From SZUA-76 sp945787585 (lineage in GTDB: Bacteria > Pseudomonadota > Gammaproteobacteria > SZUA-140), in assembly GCA_947258425.1 (NCBI GenBank), contig CAMYIG010000001.1, positions 1 to 64,000 of the forward strand: a stretch of DNA of 64,000 nt, in the 5' to 3' direction. Numbering within the stretch: the first letter of the stretch is position 1; the number at the start of each line of letters is the position of its first letter. Under the pieces are notes generated by a model. That model did not search any database. It was not told where the DNA came from and saw only the letters and a program-made list of their open reading frames with translations. Positions 55,272 to 64,000 of this stretch are shown here, in pieces. Both the position numbers and the translations under genes were made by a program.

Positions 55272-55835
55272 ATGAACAAAGTTTTTGCAGCAGCCCTGAT
55301 ACTACTATTAATAGTTGCAGGAAATGCACACGCAACATTATCAAACCCATACAGCTATACTCCAGAGGATCTGCAGACATTTTCACTGCAGCAGGATGCC
55401 CCTGGCGGTAGCGCACAAGCTTTTTATGGCATTTTCCCAGATGGCACCTTCACCACAATATGGGATCGTTCAAATACAGGTGGAACGGCATATATTGGTG
55501 CGAGCGGCACCAAAGACCTGAGCGCTTTTGACGGCATAAGCTTGAATATTACCAATAGCTCATTTGCACCGATCTCAGCAGCACTCTATGTAGTCGAAGA
55601 CGCCATGATCTATATAGGTAGCATCATTGAGCTGGATGACAATGAGACAGGCATCATGAAACTCGCTTTTGGTGGTCCAAGCCAGTCAACGACGATGGAT
55701 GACCAGTACGGCTTCTTTACCGCACAGACTACAGGCTATATGACCCATGCAAAAGTGCCTGAGCCAGCAACCATCGCGATGATGGGACTTGGCCTGATCG
55801 GCCTGGGATTCATGGCAAGACGTAGAAACAGCTAA
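55272..55835 (+). CDS. PEP-CTERM sorting domain protein
   Basis: A 187-residue secreted protein. It has an N-terminal signal peptide (about 1-21, NAHA), a mature domain of about 140 residues with few charges and no Cys, and a C-terminal sorting signal: VPEPAT (about 162), a hydrophobic segment and the basic end ARRRNS. This tail is recognised and cut by exosortase A. The gene stands alone, with GAGGA eight bases before the ATG, its own sigma-54 promoter and its own terminator. It is placed in reverse orientation between prsT and the export gene, which suggests it is a dedicated product of this locus. The mature domain matches no family I know. Confidence 0.92.
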   Translation: MNKVFAAALILLLIVAGNAHATLSNPYSYTPEDLQTFSLQQDAPGGSAQAFYGIFPDGTFTTIWDRSNTGGTAYIGASGTKDLSAFDGISLNITNSSFAPISAALYVVEDAMIYIGSIIELDDNETGIMKLAFGGPSQSTTMDDQYGFFTAQTTGYMTHAKVPEPATIAMMGLGLIGLGFMARRRNS

Positions 55836-55862
55836 CAACAAAAAGGTGCCTAAGCACCATTG

Positions 55863-55898
55863 GCCCTCAGATAGCGAACCTATCTGAGGGCTTTTTTT
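55863..55898 (+). terminator. Intrinsic terminator of the PEP-CTERM gene
   Basis: GCCCTCAGATAG pairs perfectly with CTATCTGAGGGC around CGAAC, followed by seven T's. A small extra hairpin (GGTGC...GCACC) lies just before it. The convergent prsT gene ends ten bases further on. Confidence 0.93.
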
Positions 55899-55907
55899 AT
55901 TCTCCAT

Positions 55908-58187
55908 TCACAAGCTATCACGTAACGCTTTAGCTAGCGCGTAGCTTGAGAACGAACCCGGTTTTGCAACTAGCAACTCATCCAGCAGATCTCTTGCTTT
56001 GTCAGCATCACCTGTTTTCGCATAACCTGCTGCCAGATGATACTGTATATCAGGCATCTTTGGTGCCCGCTCATGCGCATCCTCAAGTAAAGACAGACCT
56101 CGCTTCAATCGCCCTTCTTGAACCAGGATCCAGCCAAGCGTATCCAGAACCGAAGCATTCTCTTTATTTAGCGCATAAGCACGCTCAGCAAATGACAATG
56201 CACGCTTATCACCAGCTTGTGAAAAAAACCAGGCAAGATCATTCAGGGCGATCAAATTTTCCGGATCATTTTCGAGCAGTATTAAATAATGCCTGATTGC
56301 AGAGTCACTATCATTCAACTGGTTATAGCCCCCCACCAGCACTAACCGAGCTCTGGCGTCATCTGTAAACTCATCAAGCCACTGCTCAAGAAATGCCTGT
56401 GCCTGTGCAAGCTGATTAGCCTGTGCATAGGTCCGATGCACTTTGATCGCGATCGTACTCCGCCGTTCTTTTTGTAGTCCCATTTTATACTCAGCAAGGG
56501 CATCACTGTATCTCTTCTCCGACATCATCAAGTCGCCTGCCAGCTCAAATCCAACCGCGACATCAGGCGCCGCGTTCTTTACACCTTCAGCGACTTTTAA
56601 TGCACTATCCACCTTGCCTTCACTAAGTTCAAGACGTACCAGATTGATCGCAGCAGGAAAATAATCACCTTTAAGCTCCAATGCACGTTTCAGATATTGA
56701 CGCGCATCATTATTATTACCCTTATTTAAATAAACTGTACCAAGCAAATGGTTAAAAACCGGTTGATCTGGTGAACTGGAAACCATTTTCTTAGCAACTA
56801 CAAGCGCTTGATCAAGGCGTTTCTCGCGCAGATAAAGCATCACCAGCAATACGCCTGCACGATCTGTGCGTTTCTCTAGCCCCTTCGCGTTTTCTAGCTC
56901 ATTAATTGCAGCTTCAACGTGACCCTGCTTTAAATAGGACACCGCCAGCTCAGTTCTTGCAAAATGATTATCCGGATCGTTATCAATCGCGGATCTGAGA
57001 TAACGAACACCATTTTCAACATCGCCACTATAATTAGAAGCCGCCCCTATCAGTGCAAGTAACTGAGCATCAGTAGACGCATTCTTAAGTGCAGGGGAAA
57101 GCAGGTCAACCACCCCCTCGTGGTGTTGCTGCTGAAGCCGCAACGATGCCAGCATCTTACGTGCAGTAGTATTGTCAGGTTGTAAAATGACATAACGACT
57201 CAATAACTGGTCAGCTTGTTCCAAATTACCCATCGCATAATTGACCGCACCTAACATCAACATGGTCGGTTCATGCTCAGGCGCGAGTTGCTGAACAATT
57301 ATCAGATATTTGCGTGCCGTATCGAGGTCACCACTTTCATATGCTATTTTTGCACGCATAAAATTGGGTAGTGGATGTTGAGGCAGAAGCGCTATAAGCT
57401 CATCGACTACCGCGAGTGCCTCTTCGTTCTTTTGCTGTGCATTCAATACGCCTACCAGGCCTAAGCGTGCCTGCACTGAATACTGACTAGACACTTGCTT
57501 AGGTTCATTTAACAAAACAAATTTATAGCTATTCTCAGCCACAGAAAAATTCGCGTTGATAGTGGCTACTTTTCCTTTTAGAAGCAAGGCCTCCGCATTT
57601 TTATCATCGATAGCCAATAAATTATCAATATATTGCGATGCCTGACCAATCTTATCCTCTAATAAACTTAACCTCGCCAAACCAATATTTGCAAAAGCTG
57701 ATTGACTGTTAATCTTTAATGCGGCGCTAAAATCAGCTCGTGCCTCATTAAATTTCTGAGAACCCAGTAGCGCTTCACCCCTTAGTGCGAGTAAATCAGA
57801 CTTTGACTTTTTCGACAGGTCCTGATCGATGCTAATTTCATCCAATAATTGAGTGTATTTTTTCTGTATTAATAATGACCGCGAAAGTAATATTACAACA
57901 TCGTCATTACCTGACGTCTGCATACCCAGCACTCGTCGAAGTTCTCGTTCACCACTTTCACCGTCACCGGTATCAACATAGATAGCACCTAACAGATATC
58001 GCGCACGCACACTTGACTCATCTTGCTGGAGAACATTCTTTAGCTCAATCACTGCTGAACGATAGTTTTTCTCCTGAAAAAATACTTCGGCTCGCTGCAT
58101 ATGCTCAGCCGGATCCAGACTTGCTTTCTCACAGGCCGCGACCAAAAAAATCAAAAAGACAAGACACCAGAAACGTTTTTTCTTCAT
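55908..58187 (-). CDS. prsT: XrtA/PEP-CTERM system TPR-repeat lipoprotein PrsT
   Basis: A 759-residue lipoprotein (lipobox LVAAC, Cys19) made almost wholly of tetratricopeptide repeats, with typical A-x-x-x-Y-x-x-A-L helices. It matches the large TPR lipoprotein of exosortase A loci and is shorter than the roughly 900 residues I recall as common, so a few repeats may be missing. It probably acts as a periplasmic scaffold for export or sorting. It lies 17 bases after xrtA in the same run as prsR and prsK, and converges on the PEP-CTERM gene. Confidence 0.9.
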   Translation of the reverse strand: MKKKRFWCLVFLIFLVAACEKASLDPAEHMQRAEVFFQEKNYRSAVIELKNVLQQDESSVRARYLLGAIYVDTGDGESGERELRRVLGMQTSGNDDVVILLSRSLLIQKKYTQLLDEISIDQDLSKKSKSDLLALRGEALLGSQKFNEARADFSAALKINSQSAFANIGLARLSLLEDKIGQASQYIDNLLAIDDKNAEALLLKGKVATINANFSVAENSYKFVLLNEPKQVSSQYSVQARLGLVGVLNAQQKNEEALAVVDELIALLPQHPLPNFMRAKIAYESGDLDTARKYLIIVQQLAPEHEPTMLMLGAVNYAMGNLEQADQLLSRYVILQPDNTTARKMLASLRLQQQHHEGVVDLLSPALKNASTDAQLLALIGAASNYSGDVENGVRYLRSAIDNDPDNHFARTELAVSYLKQGHVEAAINELENAKGLEKRTDRAGVLLVMLYLREKRLDQALVVAKKMVSSSPDQPVFNHLLGTVYLNKGNNNDARQYLKRALELKGDYFPAAINLVRLELSEGKVDSALKVAEGVKNAAPDVAVGFELAGDLMMSEKRYSDALAEYKMGLQKERRSTIAIKVHRTYAQANQLAQAQAFLEQWLDEFTDDARARLVLVGGYNQLNDSDSAIRHYLILLENDPENLIALNDLAWFFSQAGDKRALSFAERAYALNKENASVLDTLGWILVQEGRLKRGLSLLEDAHERAPKMPDIQYHLAAGYAKTGDADKARDLLDELLVAKPGSFSSYALAKALRDSL

Positions 58188-58204
58188 CCTATTCCCCTTG
58201 AATA

Positions 58205-59794
58205 CTAGTTATCACGTCGCGTATATTCTGCATTTAACTGTCCATTCAGCTCATCAAGCCGCACACTTATATGCGGCATCATCTGCCTATAAAACAGCGC
58301 CAACTCCCTCCGAGCAGAATCAGCACCCTGATCGCTATCTATAGATATTGAAACCACCATTGCACTTCTATTTGAAATGATCGCGCCCCAGATATCCAGT
58401 AGCTTGGCGGTGATTTGACTGGTCGTAGATATCCCCGCGACATTGTACCAATACCAGATTACTTTTTCTTTCGATGAGCGAAACTCAACTTCAACCACCT
58501 GTTGACTTTCAAAATCGCTGACTAAAATATGTCGCACACCACCTGGTACAACAACCTCATTGGCGCCCGTAAAAAAACCATTTTCTGAATTGATTAACTC
58601 CGCCCCCTGTCGTTGATGCGCATAGTATGCAACATACAACATGACTGACTCATCGCCCTTGTGATATTTTGCGGCGAGTACTTTGTCCGCGCCATGAAAT
58701 AAGGGGCGCCAGCCATCATCAATATACTCAGGACCAATCCATTTTTCAGCCCCTTTAGGAAACACTAAATCGACAGAAGAAAATGTATTAGGCAACGACA
58801 GGGCTTGTGACTCTACATTCTTTATCACTACAAAAAAAATAATTAACCCCGTTAGCACGCCGCCATATAAATATTGCTTACGCAGGGGTAATACTTCATC
58901 TCTAACATTTCTCGGCTTAAATTTAGTTTCACTAATAATGCCTGTCTTTTGTTTTTCTTTAGGCATCAGTATCCATAATAAAGGATACATCAACCCTGCG
59001 TATAACGCCCACCCAAGGCCTTCATGATCCTCGACCATCCAGTGTTGCATATCGGTCAGGTGTCCAATCCAGATGATGATCAACACCCGCAACCAGTTTA
59101 ATGCAATCGACCAAAAAACGATGATCGAAAACACCATCAAACGTTTACGATTACCCTCGAAAAAAACATATACGTAAAGAGAACCTAATGCCATAGATGC
59201 GAGTAAGAACCTAAGCCCGCCACATACCTCTTCGATTAAAAATCGTCCTTCAGGTATTGTCAGATAGTACCCCTCCATTAGCGTTGGAATACCCTGAAAC
59301 TGCAGTACTTTATATGCAACCACTGCCGTCATATCCTGCAGTATAGACGCGACTGGGTCCCATATAGGTGTTGCGAAAATAAGATAGCTCAGCGGAAAGA
59401 AAAGCACGCGGCCAGTTTGATTTCCAAAAACAGCCCATATCAGCGCAGGAAACATCATGATAAAACTTACATATTCTACCGTCATCACGCCAACAAGCCT
59501 TGAAACCAACCAGAGTAGCGATAACGCTATTAACACACTCAAGCCAAGCTTCGATGGTACAGGCACGATATCACCAAGCAGCATCCTACGCTGCCAAATC
59601 AAATACGCGCTTACTATGACCACAAGAAAACCGTAGCTGTATTGGCTGGACTCCCACCAAAAAGTAACGACCGAAGCAGCAGTATCGGAAAATAATGTCG
59701 CTAATACTAATATTAAAACAACACTGGAAACTAGCGGGACAGTCCATAGTGAGTGGCCAGACTCAACTCCCCCTCTAGCCCCCGTTTTATCCAT
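58205..59794 (-). CDS. xrtA: Exosortase A with C-terminal EpsI domain
   Basis: A 529-residue protein. The first about 300 residues are the multi-pass exosortase, a membrane cysteine protease/transpeptidase that cuts PEP-CTERM proteins. The three catalytic residues are visible: Cys191 in EEVCGGLRF, Arg236 in NWLRVL and His257 in EDHEGLGW. The last about 210 residues, after a membrane segment near 310, form the EpsI-type periplasmic domain fused to many XrtA enzymes. It lies nine bases after prsR. The fusion, the length and the neighbours all fit type A. Confidence 0.95.
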   Translation of the reverse strand: MDKTGARGGVESGHSLWTVPLVSSVVLILVLATLFSDTAASVVTFWWESSQYSYGFLVVIVSAYLIWQRRMLLGDIVPVPSKLGLSVLIALSLLWLVSRLVGVMTVEYVSFIMMFPALIWAVFGNQTGRVLFFPLSYLIFATPIWDPVASILQDMTAVVAYKVLQFQGIPTLMEGYYLTIPEGRFLIEEVCGGLRFLLASMALGSLYVYVFFEGNRKRLMVFSIIVFWSIALNWLRVLIIIWIGHLTDMQHWMVEDHEGLGWALYAGLMYPLLWILMPKEKQKTGIISETKFKPRNVRDEVLPLRKQYLYGGVLTGLIIFFVVIKNVESQALSLPNTFSSVDLVFPKGAEKWIGPEYIDDGWRPLFHGADKVLAAKYHKGDESVMLYVAYYAHQRQGAELINSENGFFTGANEVVVPGGVRHILVSDFESQQVVEVEFRSSKEKVIWYWYNVAGISTTSQITAKLLDIWGAIISNRSAMVVSISIDSDQGADSARRELALFYRQMMPHISVRLDELNGQLNAEYTRRDN

Positions 59795-59803
59795 AAAAAC
59801 TGC

Positions 59804-61177
59804 TCACTTTAATCCGTGTCTTTCTAATAAGGTGTACAGCGTCGGACGACTCACACCAAGCAACTCCGCCATCTGAGAGATATTATTACCACACACCCCC
59901 ATCGCTCTACGAAGTGCCTGTAGTTCTGCTGCATGTTTAATCTCACGTAAGTTAAGCTGGATATCAGCATCAGCCGTTATCGATTCTAAATCAAGATCTT
60001 CGGCAGTAATGTGACTTTCATCTGCCATGATCACCGCCCGCTTAACACGATTTTCTACTTCTCTAACATTACCCGGCCATAGGTGAGCTTCTATCTCAAC
60101 CAGCGCATCTCTGGAAAACCCTTTTATATTCTTATTGTTCTCTCGATTAAAACGCTCCAGAAAGGTTCTAGCGAGCAATAGCGCATCATCTGATCGCTCA
60201 CAAAGCGGTGGGATTTTGATTGTCATTTCGCTAATCCGATAATATAAATCTTCTCTAAACCGTCCATCACTCACCTGGCCTTCCAGATTCTGGTGTGTTG
60301 CACAGACAACTCGCACATCGACAGGAATTTCATCTCGTCCCCCAATGCGCTCAATCACTCTTTCTTGTAAAAAACGTAATAATTTTGCTTGCAGCGGCTG
60401 ACCAAGATCACCTATCTCATCAAGAAAAAGCGTACCGCCGTGTGCACACTCAATCTTGCCCAGCGTCTGCTTAGCCGCCCCGGTAAAAGCACCTTTCTCA
60501 TAACCAAAAAGCTCACTTTCTAAAAGATTCTCTGGAATCGCAGCACAATTTATTGCAACAAAACGCTTGCTGGCGCGATCACTCATATCGTGTAATGCAC
60601 GCGCAAGCAACTCCTTTCCTGTGCCGCTATCACCAAGTAGTAATGTAGTGATATCTGTCGGCGCAACCTTTTCGATCGTCTTACAGATTTTCTGCATAAC
60701 ATCACTTGCGAAAACGATCCCGCCAAATGTAGTTTCAAAACCCTGCTTTAATAACATCTTATTTTGCAGTTCAAGCGCCCTAAGGTAAGCTGCGCGATCA
60801 ACGACAAACTTCAATGTATCCGGTTTCACCGGTTTCTGATAAAAATCATACGCACCGAGACCAATGGCTCTCATTGCATTTTTATCATCATCATTACCTG
60901 TCACAACAATTACTTTTGCACTCGCATCATGCTCAATGATCTCAGTCAGCGCAGCAAGCCCTTCACTTGCATTTTCTGGGTCAGGCGGTAAACCCAAATC
61001 AAGCGTGATCACATCTGGACAATGTTCAGTTAACTGTTTGATGCCTTCCGCACGATCAGCGGCAACGATCACTTCATAGCCATCAAAACACCAACGCATC
61101 TGACTCTGCAAACCAGGGTCGTCTTCAATCACTAACACCTTTTTCAAAGCCTGCTTCGATACTGCCACAGTAGTCAC
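59804..61177 (-). CDS. prsR: PEP-CTERM-box sigma-54-dependent response regulator PrsR
   Basis: A 457-residue activator with three domains: a receiver (about 13-130, phosphoacceptor Asp60 in ITLDLGLPP), a AAA+ domain (about 150-385) with GDSGTGKE as Walker A and the sigma-54 contact loop GAFTGA, and a C-terminal Fis-type helix-turn-helix (about 415-457, NISQMAELLGVSRPTLY). It should take phosphate from PrsK and open sigma-54 promoters, most clearly the one at 55217. It is three bases after prsK. Confidence 0.95.
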   Translation of the reverse strand: MTTVAVSKQALKKVLVIEDDPGLQSQMRWCFDGYEVIVAADRAEGIKQLTEHCPDVITLDLGLPPDPENASEGLAALTEIIEHDASAKVIVVTGNDDDKNAMRAIGLGAYDFYQKPVKPDTLKFVVDRAAYLRALELQNKMLLKQGFETTFGGIVFASDVMQKICKTIEKVAPTDITTLLLGDSGTGKELLARALHDMSDRASKRFVAINCAAIPENLLESELFGYEKGAFTGAAKQTLGKIECAHGGTLFLDEIGDLGQPLQAKLLRFLQERVIERIGGRDEIPVDVRVVCATHQNLEGQVSDGRFREDLYYRISEMTIKIPPLCERSDDALLLARTFLERFNRENNKNIKGFSRDALVEIEAHLWPGNVREVENRVKRAVIMADESHITAEDLDLESITADADIQLNLREIKHAAELQALRRAMGVCGNNISQMAELLGVSRPTLYTLLERHGLK

Positions 61178-61180
61178 CTT

Positions 61181-63265
61181 TTATTTAGTTTGCTCATTAT
61201 AACGAGGTATCTTGATAAAAAACCTCGTCCCACGCTGAAGTTGACTATCGACGGCTATGGTTCCATCCAGACCACTAATAAACTCTCGGGCCTCATAAAC
61301 ACCTATTCCCATTCCAGCATTTCCCTTAGTTGTGTCAAACGGACGAAAGAGGCGTTCACGTATAAACACTTCATCCATACCACTGCCACTATCTTCTATC
61401 GTAATATTAGCCCAATCGTTACTTGACGCTAATCGAATTTCTACACTACCGTTTTCGTCTGTGGCTTCTTGCGCATTTTGTACCAGATGTTCAATCACAG
61501 ACAGCATTCTGTCATATTCAGCTAAAATTAAAATCTCATCGTCGCATCCAACCACCCTCGGAACAGGCTGAGTGACTGACCTGTTCTCAACCGCACTTTT
61601 TAATAATGAACCCAACCTCACTACAGCTTTACCACTTGAAAAGGTACTTTCGCCCTTTAACTGCGATAGCATTCGATTCATTTTTCCTACCGAATTATTA
61701 ACAGTCCCAAGTGCGTCATCAATAAATTCTGGCTTATTCTTGAACTTTTTTGCGTTCTCGACCACCAATGACAGCTGACCAACCACATTTTTAAGGTCAT
61801 GCACAACATAAGCGGACAAACGATTAAAGGCCTCAAACTGACGTGCGTCTAATAACGCCTGATTTGCTTCGAGTAATGCTAGGTAACTGGCAAGTTCGCG
61901 CCCCGCGATCCTTAACAGATCGATATCTTCCCAGTTGAAATGGTCTCCACCACGTGATTTAGCCAACACAACAAAACCGAAAATCTCTGTTTTTTTCATT
62001 AGTGGAACAATAAGCCAGACATCCTGTAGTTCACTTAGCCATGCGGGTAACTTAAGACCGCGATATAAACTTGTGTCAATCTTATACTCATTCAAGTTCA
62101 CTACCCATTGCCATTTTTCCATAAACATCACCAGTGAGCTATTTCTATCCTCTATTGCATGCTCAGGGAGCCCCATATCCCAGCCACTTACGGGCTTATA
62201 CCCTTTATCATGTTCACTATATAACCATAGTCCCCCACCCGAACTTTCCACGATATCTGCAATCGCTTTAATTGCGCGCACACGCAACTGTTCGTCTGTC
62301 CCCCCCATAGAAAGCGCTCGAATAAATGTTATCCACTGTTCACGGTAATCGTATTTATATGCAAAGAAATTCTTCGCCAAGTAGACCTTTAGGTATGCAC
62401 GTATTTGCCCAGAAAACATTAATACAAGCAATAAAATCAGAGCGCCCATAACAAAAACGACCTGAATAACCCCGCCCCAGTCACCCCCAAAAAACTGTAT
62501 GTAATAGCCAGCTACCGCCATTATCAGCAAGTATATACCGGCACTTATTATCGACACTGTATGAAAAACAACTCGATGTGATACCGCCTCATTGATCGCC
62601 CAATTACGATTTCGCTGCATTGAGATTGCAATCAAAGGCATAGCAAGTGCGCTTACAACTCCTCGCGCATTCCAGAAATCAGGATTAATAGACCCAAAGA
62701 GCAATGCCTCTGAATAGAGAAACAGGTCGTATACAAACATACTGCCGACCCCCAAACATAGAAACTTATATACCCATCGTTCATCTGCCCAAATATTTCG
62801 AGCCAGCTGTTCTACCAGGACCAGCCCCGCTACCGCTAAAATGACATGTCCAAATAAAGCGGAATACCCCCCCATAAAACTTAAAGGCATAGCACCTACG
62901 ACCGCGAGATATAAATACCTAAAGAAAAGAGCAAGCGCACAAACACCACATATCAGGGCAAGTACAATTAGTTTCAGATTGAAACCCTTACCTCGCTCAT
63001 CAGAGTTCCGTACCAACTGCACCAACCAGAAGAAGAGCGTTAGCCATGCCACATTTTTGGCAATCTCGAGCAAAGGGAAAACTGAGGATATAGCTGCGAA
63101 TGCAGCCTGATATGCGCCAGCCGCCGACCACAAAGTAGTGACGCCTAGTGTTATCGCAAGAATAATGCCGCCTGAGCGTTGACGCCAGCCGAACAACGAA
63201 ATAATTGTTAACAGCAGGAATAACGCCGCCGAAATAGAGTAACTTGCTGCGCCTACATTCAACAT
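61181..63265 (-). CDS. prsK: XrtA/PEP-CTERM system histidine kinase PrsK
   Basis: A 694-residue inner-membrane sensor kinase. The first about 300 residues hold eight or more membrane segments and no large periplasmic domain, suggesting it senses something in or near the membrane. A GAF-like domain follows (about 310-460), then the phosphoacceptor segment AYVVHDLKN (about 483-491) and an ATPase domain with DSGSGMDE and GNAGMGIGVYEA. It matches the PEP-CTERM system kinase in order and length, and is paired with prsR directly downstream. Confidence 0.93.
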   Translation of the reverse strand: MLNVGAASYSISAALFLLLTIISLFGWRQRSGGIILAITLGVTTLWSAAGAYQAAFAAISSVFPLLEIAKNVAWLTLFFWLVQLVRNSDERGKGFNLKLIVLALICGVCALALFFRYLYLAVVGAMPLSFMGGYSALFGHVILAVAGLVLVEQLARNIWADERWVYKFLCLGVGSMFVYDLFLYSEALLFGSINPDFWNARGVVSALAMPLIAISMQRNRNWAINEAVSHRVVFHTVSIISAGIYLLIMAVAGYYIQFFGGDWGGVIQVVFVMGALILLLVLMFSGQIRAYLKVYLAKNFFAYKYDYREQWITFIRALSMGGTDEQLRVRAIKAIADIVESSGGGLWLYSEHDKGYKPVSGWDMGLPEHAIEDRNSSLVMFMEKWQWVVNLNEYKIDTSLYRGLKLPAWLSELQDVWLIVPLMKKTEIFGFVVLAKSRGGDHFNWEDIDLLRIAGRELASYLALLEANQALLDARQFEAFNRLSAYVVHDLKNVVGQLSLVVENAKKFKNKPEFIDDALGTVNNSVGKMNRMLSQLKGESTFSSGKAVVRLGSLLKSAVENRSVTQPVPRVVGCDDEILILAEYDRMLSVIEHLVQNAQEATDENGSVEIRLASSNDWANITIEDSGSGMDEVFIRERLFRPFDTTKGNAGMGIGVYEAREFISGLDGTIAVDSQLQRGTRFFIKIPRYNEQTK

Positions 63266-63400
63266 TCAATTATCATCGGCGATGAGAAAACCCTAAAATG
63301 GCAAAATATTATAAATTATGAACATCAAAATATAGCGCACTTACACGCAGTCCGTGACATTCCAGACAGGACTCGCCTCATCAGTGAAACCAGTTAACGA

Positions 63401-64000
63401 CTACCTGCCACCTTTACCCCACAAAACTGCACCTGCCGTTTGAAACAGAATGACAAGATCGAGAAAGACGCTGTAATTTTTCACATAATAAAGATCAAAC
63501 TGTAATTTTTCACGTGAATCTTTTTCAGAGTCGCCATAGGGATAACATATCTGCGCCCACCCCGTAATACCCGGTTTCAAACGATGGCGTTCTGAGTAAT
63601 ATGGAATATTTTCAGATAACTTCTCAACAAACTCTGGTCGCTCTGGGCGCGGCCCGACAAAACTCATATCGCCCTTCAATACATTTACTATCTGCGGAAG
63701 CTCATCGATGCGAAGCTTTCTTATCAGGGTACCCACTCGCGTCACTCGACTATCATTCTTTGTTGCCCACTGAGCCTTACCATCGCCTTCTGCATCTACT
63801 CGCATGCTGCGAAATTTTAACACCTGAAAAAGTTTCCAGTTTTCACCAACCCGTACCTGCTTATAGAGAACAGGCCCACGGTCTTCCAGATAAATAGCAA
63901 TCACTGTAATAACAATAGCAGGGGACGAGATCAGCAATAAAAGCAGACTGGCCCCAACATCAAAAATTCGCTTTATATAGACCCTTAAAATGCCATATTT
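63401..64000 (-). CDS. Undecaprenyl-phosphate sugar phosphotransferase, EpsB-type (3' part only)
   Basis: The last 199 residues of a polyprenyl-glycosylphosphotransferase; the frame is still open at the right edge, so the N-terminal part lies outside. Visible are the membrane-reentrant helix after KRIFDVGA, LKFRSMRVDAEG, LRKLRIDELPQ-type text (RKLRIDELPQIVNVLKGDMS), VGPRPERPEF, and LKPGITGWAQICYPYG, all typical. It starts the lipid-linked repeat unit by placing the first sugar phosphate on undecaprenyl phosphate. Its place upstream of prsK fits the exosortase A version. A 135-base gap separates it from prsK. Confidence 0.92.
   Translation of the reverse strand, partial: KYGILRVYIKRIFDVGASLLLLLISSPAIVITVIAIYLEDRGPVLYKQVRVGENWKLFQVLKFRSMRVDAEGDGKAQWATKNDSRVTRVGTLIRKLRIDELPQIVNVLKGDMSFVGPRPERPEFVEKLSENIPYYSERHRLKPGITGWAQICYPYGDSEKDSREKLQFDLYYVKNYSVFLDLVILFQTAGAVLWGKGGR

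Overview
The window comes from a proteobacterium, most probably a gammaproteobacterium. The evidence is an Fe-type SodB, a diheme cytochrome c4, an argD-argF pair, Shine-Dalgarno-led starts, and a complete exosortase A (XrtA/PEP-CTERM) exopolysaccharide locus of the kind found in environmental Gram-negative bacteria. I cannot name a genus. The left 9 kb looks GC-richer than the sugar-polymer region at 44-54 kb, which is clearly AT-rich.

Layout. 1-9.1 kb is ordinary housekeeping: a small SET-domain protein, a HyuB-type protein without its partner, sodB, a NUDIX hydrolase, a cNMP-binding/rhodanese protein, argD-argF, an orphan FbpC-like ABC ATPase and cytochrome c4. 9.2-29.5 kb starts with the XrtA-associated ATPase, a PQQ-type sugar dehydrogenase and a phosphopantetheinyl transferase. 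On the minus strand follow a methyltransferase, three nonribosomal peptide synthetases (about 4,580 residues together), the two exosortase-A-associated alpha/beta hydrolases and a membrane-anchored PEBP-like protein. 30.1-35.5 kb is a plus-strand island: a CelD/BcsL-like acyltransferase, a lipoprotein with four cadherin-like repeats and a secreted beta-helix protein. 35.8-54.8 kb is a long minus-strand exopolysaccharide operon: export lipoprotein, chain-length protein, tyrosine autokinase, outer-membrane barrel, deacetylases, glycosyltransferases, WecB, flippase, O-antigen-ligase-like protein and a methyltransferase/kinase fusion. 55.3-64 kb holds a PEP-CTERM protein gene behind a near-consensus sigma-54 promoter, then prsT, xrtA, prsR, prsK and the 3' part of an EpsB-type sugar transferase that runs off the window.

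How it fits together. Sugars are activated, built on a lipid carrier by the sugar transferase and glycosyltransferases, flipped, polymerised and exported through the XrtA-type export proteins. XrtA processes PEP-CTERM proteins, and PrsK/PrsR with sigma-54 control at least the PEP-CTERM gene beside them. The most unusual part is the peptide assembly line. The two alpha/beta hydrolases in XrtA loci normally sit beside a small acyl-ligase/carrier-protein/decarboxylase set. Here that place is taken by a four-module NRPS with the order A-T / C-A(luciferase-like monooxygenase inserted)-T / Cy-A-T-oxidase / C-A-T. It has no thioesterase and no dedicated exporter. Specificity residues read by eye suggest Thr, Gly, a Cys-like residue (probably made into a thiazole), and Gly. 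A weaker sigma-54-like site lies just upstream of this operon. I infer that the locus makes a thiazole-type peptide tied to the exopolysaccharide/exosortase system; this link is a hypothesis.

I saw no tRNA, rRNA, CRISPR array, insertion sequence or phage gene.
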